Shown: positions 10,897 to 21,879 of the stretch, piece after piece
Layout: every line of letters starts with the position of its first letter
How positions within the stretch are numbered: position 1 is the stretch's first letter
DNA from: Takakia lepidozioides
Taxonomy: Eukaryota > Streptophyta > Takakiopsida > Takakiales > Takakiaceae
Direction: 5' to 3'
Assembly: GCA_030704615.1 (NCBI GenBank)
Contig: CM060732.1
Span: forward strand, 4,218,001 to 4,282,000
DNA length: 64,000 nucleotides
The notes under the pieces: model-generated
Database searches by the model: none
Told to the model about the DNA's origin: nothing
The model's input: only the letters and a program-made list of their open reading frames with translations
Position numbers and translations under genes: made by a program

Positions 10897-13440
10897 ATGA
10901 TTTGGCGTAGTGTAGGCTTCTCCACGGATGGGGTCAATCCATTCTCTATCCAGTCATTTAGTCATTCCACTTGGCCGGTGACCATGGTGAATTACAACAT
11001 CCCTCCGTATCTTTCAATAAGAAAAGGCCATATCATGTTGGCTACCATTGTACCAGGTGAGTGTTCCCATTCCATGCTTATTATTCCTTTGGATTTTACA
11101 TTAATCTTCTGACCTCTGGCGCAATTCAGATGAAAGATTGATGAGTGGTCAACGTAATCATGGAGTAAGATATGTCATTCATTATGAAGTATAATTAGCA
11201 TGGTGGAGCATTGAAACAATGATGTGAATGTCTCATAGGGAAAAAACAAGTGAAACACATGGACATGTACTTGCCACCCCTAGTTGATGAACTTAAGGAG
11301 CTATGGCTCGGGGGGTCCCGACATTGGATGTTTTACTTGACCCTATGGCCGGACAATCTTTTCAGATGAGAGGCATCTTGATTTGGACAATGCATGATTA
11401 TCCAGGTATATTATGTTCCCCACGAAGAATCCGCATACAGTTACTTGTCAAGGGATAATATCGACGAGGATTGGGATTGATTGAAGTAGCGGCAACAGTC
11501 TTAGTGGGGTAGATGGCACTATGGGTGATGCACATGACAACTTTTTGTCTTTGCTAATGTGGTGGGATGTGTATAGGACTAACTGTTTGCTCGGGGCTGA
11601 GCACCAGAGGGTACCACGCATGCCTGCATTGTGGCGATGAACTTGATGCACATAGCTCCCGCCATCTTTGCAAGATGGTGTATCCCAACTACCGCAAGTT
11701 TTTTCCTTTGAGCCATCCATGGAGAAGAAGAGACAAACACTTGTTTGATGGCAAAGAGGAGGTACGTCCCCCCCCCGTGACACCATCCATGCAATTTTGG
11801 GAAGACCGATGGAAGGAGGCCCATGCGGACACGGTCGGCGAAGTGGAGGTGCCCGGCATGAAGTGACTTTCAATCTTCTATGAGTTGTCATATTGGGTGG
11901 TACATATTCCACAAAAACACCATCAATAGCATTATACATGCATGTGATATTGCACATTTTGTATGAGTTACATTGTCACTTTCACGCCGCGATATTTGTG
12001 TAAGTATTTGTGGGTGGGGATATATGTAGGACCTGAAGATTTTCCATCTTCTAGATCCCATGCATATTGAGCTCGTCCCCTTTTCGGGTTCTTCATGGCA
12101 CGCCGGCAAAAAAAAGAGTGGTTGCAAAAGAAAATTCTCTCAATGTTAGAAAGGAGCTTGAGGAGCAAGGTTGCATGCCCCATCTATGGGCCTCAGAAAA
12201 TGGTGTGGACCCAAAGGGTGTTGTACGGTGAAAGTATAGGCGTGCACCTTGGCAATGGACAAAGGAGGAATACAAGAAAGTGATAGCCACCATAAATGTT
12301 GTCCGAACACCAACTGGTTATGGCTCATCACTCCGTATGAAGTTCAACAAAGACGGGGTCCATGGTTTGAAGTCTCATGACTACCACAATATTTTGCAAT
12401 ACATCTTGCCCATTGCAGTATGTGGGACATTGACTCCCGAGGTTTGCGAGACAATCTATAGATTGAGAGGCTTGTTCCGGTGGATTTGCTCCAAAGAGTT
12501 GGAGGAAATGGATTTTCCACGCATGAAGAGGGAGACGGCGGAGGTAATGTGTATGTTGGAGATGCACTTTCCTCCCTCATTCTTTGACATCCAAGTAGTA
12601 GTGCACTTAGTGGAAGAGGCTTCCACTGTCGGCCCTATTCATTCTCGGTGGATGTACTTCCTTGAGCATTATATGAAGACTTTGAAAGCATTTGTAAGAC
12701 AAATGGCGCACCCAGAGGGTAGCATGGCGGAGGGGTATACGTTGCAAGAAGCTATGTTCTATTGCATGGAGTACATGGCAAGGGTGGATGAGGAAGCCCC
12801 TCGGATGTGAAAGGAAGAGGAGGATGCACGAACCAATGACATCGTTTTGCCCAAAAAGTCGAAGCGGGTAAAATTGCTGATCATGGTGATTGAGCAAAGT
12901 TCATACTGAGAACGTATGTGTCTTTTCCATTGGACACAATCCCTGGATAAACACACAAAGGCAGACATCAAGCCAGATATATACATTAGTGGGAGGCAAG
13001 ATACAATAACCTTGTTCAGCAACGAGAGGAGGAGACGGTTGCATGGAGGCGGAACCATGCAAGGGAGACTAGACGTGATCCACGAGCAAGGGGCCGACGT
13101 GGGAATGTTCTTCAGAAGATTTGCCCATGGAATTGCAGCCTCTAAGTTCATTCCGCCATTGGCTTTGGACTGAAGTTGAGGACGCCATTGCTCGTCGTGA
13201 GGTGGTTTCAGATTTGCTGTAAGACATTGCAATGGGCCCCTCTCAATTCACGACCTCATACACGACGGTTTGGGTTCACGGTCGTCATTTCCGCATTCAT
13301 GCTCTTGACATGAAGCGCAAAACAACGTTTGATTCTGGCTTGTGTGCCACATATTGGCAAGACTCCGTGTGGGGCAAGAGAGATACACAACCTACCCTGA
13401 GCAAATTTGACTACATTGGAGAGCTTTGTAAGTTTTTGTA
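10897..13440 (+). mobile_element. CACTA (En/Spm) transposon copy 1: Tnp2, DUF4218, DUF4216
   Basis: Coding blocks of a CACTA transposase lie in order. Tnp2 begins near 10897 (VGFSTDGVNPFSIQ, WPVTMVNYNIPPYL), continues through MDMYLPPLVDELKELW (about 11260), MRGILIWTMHDYPG (about 11370) and YHACLHCGDELD (11600). DUF4218 is at 12280-12810 (GLKSHDYHNILQYILPIAV, FPPSFFDIQVVVHL, SRWMYFLEHYMKTLKAFVR). A DUF4216 start is at 13230-13440 (YTTVWVHGRHFRIHALDMK). Frames change at many points, and the TPTGYGSS to MARV block is the only long clean one. The element is inactive. Terminal CACTA repeats were not found. Copy 2 at 25115 is closely related. Confidence 0.88.
12280..12810 (+). CDS. DUF4218 domain of CACTA copy 1
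   Basis: A 176-codon frame encodes the DUF4218 domain normally found C-terminal to Tnp2 in plant CACTA elements. Visible hallmarks are LKSHDYHNILQYILP, LRGLFRWICSKEL, MLEMHFPPSFFDIQ and MAHPEGSMAEGYTLQEA. It is the longest undamaged piece of this transposon copy. The ATG at the start of the frame is unlikely to be used, since Tnp2 lies upstream in the same transcription unit. Confidence 0.8.
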   Translation: MIATINVVRTPTGYGSSLRMKFNKDGVHGLKSHDYHNILQYILPIAVCGTLTPEVCETIYRLRGLFRWICSKELEEMDFPRMKRETAEVMCMLEMHFPPSFFDIQVVVHLVEEASTVGPIHSRWMYFLEHYMKTLKAFVRQMAHPEGSMAEGYTLQEAMFYCMEYMARVDEEAPRM

Positions 13441-13481
13441 ATGTCCATAGAGTTTACAGTGAGGGTTCCTAAATTCAGTTT

Positions 13482-14002
13482 GCTGAATGTCAATGCAGAC
13501 ATTCAGTTGTTCTGCATTGCTTTTGCCTCTTGCGAGAAATCTTGAGGCTTGATTAGCTGTGTTATCAGAGATCCAAAGTGAATGTCGTTGACGACATTCA
13601 CTTCTATGTTTGTGTCATTCACCAGCGACAATTTGAATTTACATGGATTGGGAGCTAAGGGTGTATTAATTGGTTCTTTGTTCGTAATTTTGTGAATGGC
13701 GTTGACGCCATTCACATCCAGTGTTATTATGAGGTCCTCAGTGTTATGTTCATTATGAATGTCCATTGAGTTTTTGGGGAGGGTTCCTTACTCGAGTTTC
13801 TGATTTCCATCCAATGATTTTGCCTCTTTTGAGAAATCATTAGGCGATTAGTAGTGTATTCACAAATCCAAAGAGAATGTCGTTGACGACATTCACTTCT
13901 ATGTCTGTGTCATTCCAAAGCGAGAGTTTGCATTCACGTGGATTAGGGTGTATTTACAGTATCATTGAATGGAATGTTTTGAATGGCGTTGACGACATTC
14001 AC
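13482..14002. repeat. Array V: GTTGACGAC palindromes upstream of the methyltransferase-like gene
   Basis: Imperfect palindromes of 20-22 bp occur at 13482-13503 (TGAATGTCAATGC with inverted arm), 13580-13600 (GAATGTCGTTGACGACATTC), 13694-13715 (GAATGGCGTTGACGCCATTC), 13875-13896 and 13981-14002. Spacing between neighbours is about 98, 114 and 106 bp, with one larger gap. Flanking phrases such as GAGGGTTCCT, TTTTGCCTCTT and GAGAAATC recur, so the units are tandem duplicates. The last palindrome is 140 bp upstream of the first recognised exon of the gene that follows. Confidence 0.85.
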
Positions 14003-14142
14003 ATCCGGAGCTGTCGTGTGGTCTTGAAAGGTCCTTGGAGCAGTTCTCAGAGCCATTTCATTCCATGTTTTTTTCATTCTGTGCTACTTGCATCTTACTC
14101 ACTTCGCGCTTTGGTGGGTTGGGATTTATCTCCTGTTTAACA

Positions 14143-16356
14143 GGTACACGAAATATGTGCTTATGGAAGGAAATCACCTGAGCGGTATTCCAGATTATCT
14201 TGACATGTGGTCGGACCCTGCAAACGATCCAACCATGTATACTGCAGGGATATTGAAGGACTGGAGTCCTTCTCACTTCAGAGACTGTGGCTGGTACCTT
14301 GACTGCCCACCGGAGCACACGACCTTTCAAGAACAACATATGAAATATTTGAACAATAATGCAGAGATGTTGGCTCCTCTGACTGATGAAGAATACCAAA
14401 GAAACATAGCAACATTGGCTGCCAAGGAGCCTGATGCTCAGGGAACGCCGCAGAAGGGAAAGAAGGCGGGCCGCAAACCAAAAGACAAGGCTCTTGATGT
14501 CATAGCCAACTCACCAGCAAAGCCAAAGGACAAAGACAAGTCCAAAGAGAAGGAAAAAGACAAGGGGAAGGAGAAAGAAAAGGAGATGGAGAGTGGGCAG
14601 GACTTCACTGCTGGAAGATATACCCGCACAGTTCAGTGCGTGTTCGATGCCAAGCCACACCCTTCCCGTTCTGATTCGGCAGGAGAGATTAAAATTGTCA
14701 ATGAGGGTTGGCTGTCGATGATGCAGAGTCGAAAGAGAGGATACACTGGGGTGCCTTGGCCTACCTGGGACAACATAATCTCATTCCTCAATCTGGTGAG
14801 AATTCCAGTTTCTTTCCTTTTTCTCTGAAAGTTTCATTGGCAGTATTTCAGTCTGGTTCTTTGAAAACATTCTTGCCATCATTCTTAAAAAAAACATGTC
14901 TGTTGCAGGTGAGCACAGGTCCCACCTTGGTGTGCGGTGTGCAGAAAACATATGCGGCTGACATTGTCATTCTCGACATCCCGGATGGCCAGGCTGTGCC
15001 AGAAGTTCTTCCAAAGGGCAAGACACCAGGCTGGAACAAATTTGAGGACAACTACTGGAGTTGGGTGTTCGGGTTCTGTAATAATTTCCTCTCTGATGCA
15101 GGGACACTTCTGCTTTTTCAGTCATGTGACAAAGATAGTCGTCGGGCATTGGCATCATACCTGAAGTCTTCAGGGTTTGAAGTTTTGCGCACATGGAATT
15201 GTGTGAACAACCTCTACCTTGTGAAAGGGGGTTTCCCTGGTCAGTTGGTATGCCGTCTCCCTTCTGCTTGTGCTTTCATGATGAGTTTCAATGTTCTCTG
15301 CAGCTCCACTCTAGAAGAATCTATCATGATCGACACCGATCATCACCGATTCGTGATAAAAATGATTGTTTTGTGCCTGAGTTCTGAATAGCCGATGTAC
15401 ACACTTCCACTATAGATTGTGTTTACCACACTAACCTGCTATCTTTGGCAGACGAGGATGTTTGAGGCGATCTGCCTACGGAGGATTCGCACCTCAAAGA
15501 CACCATCCTCCATCCGCAGCTTTGAGATTTCTGACCAGGGTTGTTTCGTCAACCCCCCCTATGAGCCGCATGTCGATGACTTTTTGTACAACTTCATGCA
15601 GTCCAGTCAGACTCTGAAGAGACCAGATGGCACTCCCTGGAGAGGTGCAAAGGAAAAATCCCCAGCGTTCATGCAAATACTGCTAGAGTCATGCAGCCAC
15701 CACTCTACACGGGTGGTCGATCTTTCTGTGTCCACAGGTTCGTTCTCTCCCTTCCAAATTGATTTTCTCTCACCAGTTCCATCTGCTTAAATCCCCCCCA
15801 CCAAACTGTTCATGTCCTCCTATTTGGTGCAGGAGCAACTTACCATGCATGCAAGGCAGGCGGAAGAAGTCTTTTTGGCATGGAGGGTGATTCTGACCTC
15901 TACAACACAGTGCTCCTCCCCCTTTTGTCTGGCTCCACTTCAGGCACACAGACTGATCGGATTCAAATTCGAAATGATGACGATCCCGAAGATAAGCAGG
16001 TCGACAACGACTTTTCATGTGAGTAAGTGCTAAACCCACTTTGGGAGTCATACTCAATTTCTCAATAACATCAAAGTTACAGTAATAACTTTTTCAGGCT
16101 GTCTTTCAGGAAAGGTAGCGGTGGATCTTTAGGAGATACAGTCATTTGTGACGAGTCTGTTTTCGACAGCCCCCTTTCCAATTTTTTGCTTCCTGATTAT
16201 GCCGAAGCAATGGCACTTCACGCGGCTGAGTCCCTATCCCCTGAATTTTTACTGCCCGGCCGTAGGTGTAGCCAGCGTAGATCCGGAGTTCTTAAATACT
16301 TAGACTTAGATGCAGAGGAAGTGGGGATACATTGTACTGACTCTGAGTCAGACTGA
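14143..16356 (+). CDS. Multi-exon gene with degenerate DNA N4/N6-methyltransferase fold
   Basis: Exons read with GT-AG borders: 14143-14795, 14909-15247, 15452-15737, 15833-16018 and a last one from about 16098 to the stop at 16356. Exon 1 encodes the MPR-family segment (MYTAGILKDW, FRDCGWYLDCPPE) and a Lys-rich linker. Exon 2 has ADIVILDIPDG, in the place of the catalytic DPPY motif, then DAGTLLLFQSC and SSGFEVLRTWN. Exons 3-4 have EKSPAFMQILLESC, RVVDLSVSTGATYHACKAGGR and LFGMEGDSDLYN, matching the SAM-binding end (FxGxGTT...A...GR...GxE...Y) of bacterial-type DNA methylases. Catalytic motif before SAM motif is the beta-class order. DPPY is replaced by DIPD and GxG by STG, so catalysis is doubtful. 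The last exon join does not keep frame and may be misplaced; 5' exons are unknown. Confidence 0.6.
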
Positions 16357-16399
16357 ACTATGTTTTTTTAATATTCTGTTTCATCCTCTTTGGAAAACG

Positions 16400-16860
16400 T
16401 TGAATCCCCTTCCTCTACCGTAGTTGTTCCTTTGGAAAGAAAAAAAAATCAAAGAATCAACTACCATTTAAATTGCAATATGTATGAATCCATCTCACAA
16501 ACCTCCCTCACTCTTGTCATATCCATTGTGCTTTCATCTAGAGTGTATTCATGCGTGCTCCATTCATGAATGTTTTCTTTTGTTCAACATCCATTGTACA
16601 TTCATCCTCTGTACTCTTTAATCCACCCCACAAACCTTCCACACTCATGTCATATACGTTGTGCATTCGTCTAAAGTTTTAGTCATGCATCTTCCTGTCA
16701 TGAATGTTTTTCATTGCTCAACATCCATTATACATTCATCCATTTGACTCTTATCCATCCCTCATTCATCCATCTACATTCATTTTTCACACTCATCCAT
16801 CTGTTTATCATCCAACTGTACATTCATCCATCCTTTATTAATCTGTTGCTTTCAGGTGGG
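16400..16860. repeat. ATTCATCC-rich low-complexity stretch
   Basis: Downstream of the methyltransferase-like gene the plus strand is dominated by ATTCATCC, CATCCATT and CATTCATC phrases, with a looser repeat of about 120 bp (CATCCATTGTGCATTCATC near 16520, 16580 and 16655). No gene is visible. Confidence 0.6.
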
Positions 16861-18110
16861 AATGACCACTGCCTTTTATTATGTCGTCCAGCTTGTTTCC
16901 GCAGTAAAGGGTGTCAATCCGCGGGAATACACTCCACTTCTTCCTGGGCGCGTGGTGACGCGGTCTTCAAGTGTGATGACGTGGAGTGAGCCCCGTGATG
17001 TGGCATTGGCGCAAGGTGACGTGGCGTGAGCGCAGTTGCGCTCACACGCTCACGTGACCAGGCTCACGCCGAGGCATCCCTGACTAGCATCCACCCTAAA
17101 TAAGATCACTGCTTGGTCTTCAATCGCACAAGTCTCAGTATCCGAAGTCGATAGATCAAGAGGCCGGGTGCAAAAGTAGCCCCATCAGCTGTGTCGGGCT
17201 GTGTAACCCCCCTAAAGCCTGCTGCTGCCACCCCTAAGGCTCCTGTTGGTCTCAGTCTGCGCAAAAATTAAGGGTACCCCACAAAACTCGTAAAAGCGTC
17301 TAAGTCCCAAACAGCCTTCTAACAGTTGCCTTCAAAAGTGTTGATTCTGGAGGGTCGAGATGGCATGGTATAGAAGGACCATGTGCGTAATTGTACGCCT
17401 GTCACCTTCCACATGTGCATGGGAGGATAGATCCCAATCTTGCAGTGGTACTTGTAGGGTTGCGTTGCATGCTATGTGGGCATGCTGGTGGTGCAGCCAT
17501 CATGCTGGTGTGTGATAAATGCTCAAGGGGGTGACACATGGGATGCTTGACACCGCCACTTGAGGAGGTTCATAGCGGAGAATGGTTGTGTCCACGATGC
17601 CTTGGACAGAGATACTGGACATGACAATGGTGAGGTTGACAAGGACCCAAGGTCTAGTTAGTGGGATAACACAGCCAGTCACATCCCGCCACAGCTTCAC
17701 ACAGCCCGTCACAGCCACCACAGTTTTGCTTAGCCCGTCACAACCAACACAGCCCGACACAGCCCAACACAGCCTTACACAGCCAGTCACAGCTCGGCAC
17801 AGCTTGACACAGCCTGTTACAGTACATAGGGAACAGTTATCATTGACAGGGAACGACTGTGAGGGAACGACATCTGCAGAAGGAACGTGTTACTTCAGGG
17901 ATGACGGTTAATTAGTTAGGTGGTTAGAACAGCTTGCGGGCAGATAAGGAGAGCGGCAACGGAAAGAAGGACACACTTCACGGGGAGCGCTTCGGGGTCA
18001 TGCAAGAGAGGAGATCAGGCGGGGAGCAAGAAGGGGAAAGATGAACAGTAGATGTTGATTACCGGCAGAGCTGTAGTGATACGGTAGGGCAGATTAGAGT
18101 CACCATGACA
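16861..18110. repeat. Gene-free region with GTGAGCGCA palindrome and CACAGCC tandem repeat
   Basis: A near-perfect 20-bp palindrome GTGAGCGCAGTTGCGCTCAC lies at 17026-17045 in a CACGTGACC-rich context, with a possible TATA-like CCTAAATAAG about 50 bp further on (17093). From about 17683 to 17825 the sequence is a tandem of roughly 15-bp units of the type CACAGCCCGTCACAG. No coding region is supported. The block could be a regulatory or long-terminal-repeat region for the ORF pair at 18333, but no repeat partner is in the window. Confidence 0.5.
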
Positions 18111-18332
18111 TTGGCCTGATACCTAATAAATCATAATCTGATATTTATTCGATACAATCACACTGTGTAGAGAGACATGAGTGAAGCTGTGGAATGAATG
18201 CATGATTAATTGGAATTTAGTAGATACTGAAGCAATCTGATGCTTCAGTATACATGGTAAGGTAAATTGATAACATGAAGGCAAGAAGGAATACAAATAG
18301 GAAGCACAACCATGATTCACTAGCTGCAGGTC

Positions 18333-19025
18333 ATGATTGATTGTTCTGAGCGGGCTGAGTGCTTAGAGATATCCAACTCTTCTATCTTGGAGTTTCCACC
18401 TCGGATAGCGAAGGGATGGGTGAGTAAAAGCCGCTCGACATTTGGGGACCATACTGGGGACCTGGGTCATGAACAACCAGATGTGACAGGCATCTGGTGG
18501 GATCATGGTGGTTGGAGAATTAAAGAATTTGATGTGAATCAAATTCCCTGTGAAACTGAGAAGGAAAGATTGTCCAAACAATTCTTTCAGAGGTTCTTGG
18601 AATTGCCAGACGGTTGTAAAGAAAACATTCTTAAGAGAGTGCATGATGCTGACCCTGAGTGGGGTCTGGAGAAAGGAGTGATAAAGATTTATCAAGTGGC
18701 ATGTAGAGGAAGAGCACGTTGGTTACCAACACTGGTTTATGTGATAGCATTGCTATCCATTAAGCGAGTAGAGTTTGAAGGCTGGGAGGAAAGGAAGGTG
18801 AATGTTTATACTCATATGCAAGAGCTTGTACTGGTAAAGAATTGGATTCCAAAGGATATTCTGTGGATCAAACTCACACCAAGAACAGCTTTCCAGACTT
18901 GTTTGCCATATGGTTATATGGTAACGGAGACTTCTAGTATAGCCAAGGGTGCATTGAAGCTTGAAAGAAACCCAGGCATTTACGAGAGATACTACAGAAG
19001 AGAGTTTTGGTTATTGCCACATTAA
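18333..19025 (+). CDS. Intact unrecognised ORF, 230 aa
   Basis: A clean frame from MIDCSERAECLEIS to REFWLLPH. Visible content is a Trp-rich patch (GIWWDHGGW), a charged helical middle (ETEKERLSKQFFQRFLELP) and ARWLPTLVYVIALLSIKRVEFEGW. There is no signal peptide and no clear membrane helix beyond one hydrophobic stretch. Base composition is more AT-rich than the neighbouring GC-rich repeats. Only 20 bp separate its stop from the next ORF, on the same strand. I do not recognise the family; a retrotransposon gag or a virus-like or transposon accessory ORF is possible, since nothing else in the region is undamaged. Confidence 0.5.
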   Translation: MIDCSERAECLEISNSSILEFPPRIAKGWVSKSRSTFGDHTGDLGHEQPDVTGIWWDHGGWRIKEFDVNQIPCETEKERLSKQFFQRFLELPDGCKENILKRVHDADPEWGLEKGVIKIYQVACRGRARWLPTLVYVIALLSIKRVEFEGWEERKVNVYTHMQELVLVKNWIPKDILWIKLTPRTAFQTCLPYGYMVTETSSIAKGALKLERNPGIYERYYRREFWLLPH

Positions 19026-19045
19026 AGAAATGAAAGACATGGGAC

Positions 19046-19741
19046 ATGAGTGATGAAAGAGAAGCTAGACTCCAGAGATATTCAGCAAAAAGAGAAAGTT
19101 ATCTGAAAGCTAATTATCCATATCTTTGGGAGAGAGGAATAGACATAGGGGAATCATCTGGACCTCTCACACCATTAATATCAGAGAGTACATCACCCAT
19201 ACCGGAAGAACTAGAGTTGGATGCCACTCCTTCTTTTTCTTTGCAAGAAAGATTAAGGGAATTGGTACGGGAAGAAGATCAACCACGAGGTGAAATATCT
19301 GAGGTACATCCCTGGATAAAAGATTTGACAAAAATCTTTGATAAGAGTTGGCATGGAACACCAAAAGCAGGAACTCCAGTTTCTGAAACGGAAGGTGAAG
19401 AAGGAGGAGAGGATGTGGCAGAGCCAATGGAGAGTTCAGACTCTCCAACACCATTACAGTTGAGTTACATGAGTGAAGAAGAAACCCAAGGGCAGAACTT
19501 GGAGGATGAAAACAGAGAGAAGAAATTGGAAGAGGAAGAGTATGAAGAAGTAGACCCAACAGCTGAGGTTGAGACTACAACTAGGACATCCCAACCCGTT
19601 GGACCTGGATCAAGTGGAGCACTTGGATCACAGGCCAACGAAGGTGTCGGCTCAGGGGGATCAGGCGGGCAGCCTGGATCTGGCTCTGGGGGGACAGGGA
19701 GTAGAAGCAACAAACATCGAGACAAGTGGCTACTTCATTGA
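19046..19741 (+). CDS. Intact unrecognised acidic ORF with Gly/Ser tail, 231 aa
   Basis: Begins MSDEREARLQRYSAKRES and runs without a stop. The first half is charged with LQERLRELVREEDQPRGEI; the middle is strongly acidic (EETQGQNLEDENREKKLEEE); the end is a low-complexity Gly/Ser/Gln segment (GSGGSGGQPGSGSGG) and a basic finish (SRSNKHRDKW). Disorder is likely. It follows the previous ORF after 20 bp in a different frame, so if both are expressed the second would need reinitiation, frameshifting or splicing. Gag-like proteins of LTR elements can look like this, but no zinc knuckle is present. Confidence 0.5.
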   Translation: MSDEREARLQRYSAKRESYLKANYPYLWERGIDIGESSGPLTPLISESTSPIPEELELDATPSFSLQERLRELVREEDQPRGEISEVHPWIKDLTKIFDKSWHGTPKAGTPVSETEGEEGGEDVAEPMESSDSPTPLQLSYMSEEETQGQNLEDENREKKLEEEEYEEVDPTAEVETTTRTSQPVGPGSSGALGSQANEGVGSGGSGGQPGSGSGGTGSRSNKHRDKWLLH

Positions 19742-20340
19742 CAATGGGAGTGGTGTAGTGTAATGGTTGGGGATCTGCACAGCTTGTTCCTCTTTGATCT
19801 TCATTGTCAAACTGCATATTTGCCTTTGCTGCATGTGCAACCGCTGATTGAGGTGCTATTTAACAGCAAATTTCAGATGCCAGTATCATATACATATATC
19901 ATGACCTTCTCATCTTCACAAGTGCAGCCCAAGCCCCCCCCCACACCCAACCCAATAAAACTTCCCTTGCTAACATACTCAAATGGGACGACTTTGAAGG
20001 GGCGACTTTTAAGCCTCCAAATCCCTATGAAAATCAAAATATGAAGACGCAATCACATTGGCCATCCCTAGGACCACCATGTTCCATGAAACAGGCATAT
20101 GATTCCGGGGTGATGGCTCTGAAACGACGTAAACTTGTGACTAACAGAGTCCACCTCTATTGGGGTATAGAACAGGGCATATGTTTAAGGGTAATACCCT
20201 TACAATGATGTCATTTGCTTGTGACAGACTGTACCTCTACTGGTATATGCAGCAGGACGCTGTTTTTCAGGTGATACCCTCACAAAGGAGTACGCAATGA
20301 GTGACATCCATACATCACCCTCAGATGGTGTTCCAACTTC
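19742..20340. other. Gene-free spacer
   Basis: No coding sequence is recognised. A loosely repeated phrase TGTGAC(T/A)...CACCTCTATTGG...CAGGGCATAT...GGTAATACCC recurs near 20130, 20222, 20642 and 20728, showing an old dispersed unit of about 90-100 bp. Confidence 0.45.
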
Positions 20341-20349
20341 ACCTTCATT

Positions 20350-21105
20350 ATAGGCGACAGCCGTTGACAGTCGCCCTTTTAAGCATGACAATGGGCAACC
20401 ATAACAGCGGTCGCCCATCTAATGGGTAGTCGGGAGGCGCAGGAAGTGGCGGGCACGTTCATGCTTTACCTTAATAACAGTCGCCCGTTTATGGATGGCA
20501 ATAGGCGACCATATTCGCGGTCGCCCGCCTAAAGAATATAGGCCCGTGAGCACAGGACTTGGCGGGTTCAGCATTTTTGAGAAACACGGGGCGACCGTCC
20601 AAAAATGGAGGCTCCCAGTGATGCCACTTAAAGGATGTACGCTGTGACTCACGGACCATGCCTCTGTTGTGTCCTTGGAACAGGGCATGGACTTACAGGC
20701 AATACCATGGCAGGGATGTAGATAGTGGATTCCAGACTACACCTCTGCTGGTGTATGCAACATGGCGATGATTTGTAGGTGATACCTCTGCAAGGGTGTG
20801 CGCTGCGAGTATCGTTCCTCGAGACACCCACAGGGCTGACAAAGCGGACCGCCCCATATCGATTTCCTGGGCGGTCCACGTTGGCGCTCGGCGATCCGGG
20901 CTGGGGCCCGCGGGTGGGCCGGTTCCACAAGAGAATGGGTGACTGGCGGTGCCGTCGCCCGGCAGGTCGGGAAGCGGACATGGTAACGGTGGGCGACGGC
21001 TTCGTCGGTCACCTCTACGGCGGGGTGACCGCTGGGGCGGTCGCCCAGGGTTAGAATGAGAGTGTCGGGTGACCGACGGTAGCAGCGGTCGCCTGAGCGG
21101 GCCCG
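20350..21105. repeat. GGCGACC...GGTCGCC stem repeats
   Basis: Inverted pairs GGCGAC/GTCGCC or GGCGACC/GGTCGCC form stems at 20353-20375, 20393-20416 and 20504-20526, and again at about 20994-21016, 21018-21051 and 21062-21096. They are about 23-35 bp each. The surroundings are GC-rich and contain the TGTACCTCTACTGG-type phrase. No gene is supported; the long GC-rich frames on both strands come from base composition. Confidence 0.65.
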
Positions 21106-21139
21106 TGGGCCCCACTTAAGATGTATATCTTACATCCCA

Positions 21140-21620
21140 CTAAAATTAGGCCATACACTTTTGTGACTATGTATAAAATATGAACATCAAATGTAATACT
21201 AGCCTACTTAAATGACACTCATAAATCCATTTTCCCACACTTTTATATATGTATATGGCTACATGTATGAAAATTTGTCATCCATTTTATTAATATGTTA
21301 TGTAATATAGCACAAGCTCATTTAAATGGCATTCCTAAATCCATTTTCACACAGTTTTGTATATATGTATGGTCAGATATATAAGAATGTGCTATACACT
21401 TTTGTGAATATGTATGAAATATCAACATGTAATGTAATTCTAGGCCCAACTTAAATGACATCCTTAAACCCATACACACTTTTTCATATGTGTATCACTT
21501 ATTATATGAAAATTTGTCATACACTTGTTTTAATATATATAACATATCAACATCGAATGCAATACTAATCCTCAGTTAAATGATGATATTTCTAAAACCA
21601 CTTAGCATTTTTTTCATATA
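21140..21620. repeat. AT-rich tandem repeat, about 120-bp unit
   Basis: Roughly four diverged units share ATACACTTTTGTGA, ATATGTATGAAATATCAAC, AATGTAATACTAG and TTAAATGACAT. Landmarks ATACACTT fall near 21152, 21394 and 21512. It lies on the 3' side of the minus-strand Helitron helicase and could be part of that element's 3' region. Confidence 0.7.
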
Positions 21621-21879
21621 TTTATAGCCTAATGTACTAATTTTTTTTAAAAAATATATCAAATAAAATATCAATCCAGATATCGAGGCCCATGTCGAGG
21701 CCCATGTATCAAGAATTGAAATTGAAGTTGGATGTTTGTTTAGTTACAAAGAATGTGTGGTACATGAACGAACAACAAATTGAGCAACAATGTAATGTGA
21801 TTCAGAGATTGGAATTAGGTGAAAGAGTTAGAAGTTTATATTAATACTTTTGTATATCAAATATTCATTGTTTCTGGTA

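Noticed and set aside
14143-16356. DIRS retrotransposon methyltransferase domain
   Set aside because: DIRS elements carry a methylase-like domain next to reverse transcriptase and a tyrosine recombinase; neither is present here and the gene is split by several introns.
18333-19741. A bacterial operon or organelle insert
   Set aside because: The 20-bp gap is suggestive, but there is no ribosome-binding site, the proteins match no organelle gene I know, and the flanks are nuclear repeats.
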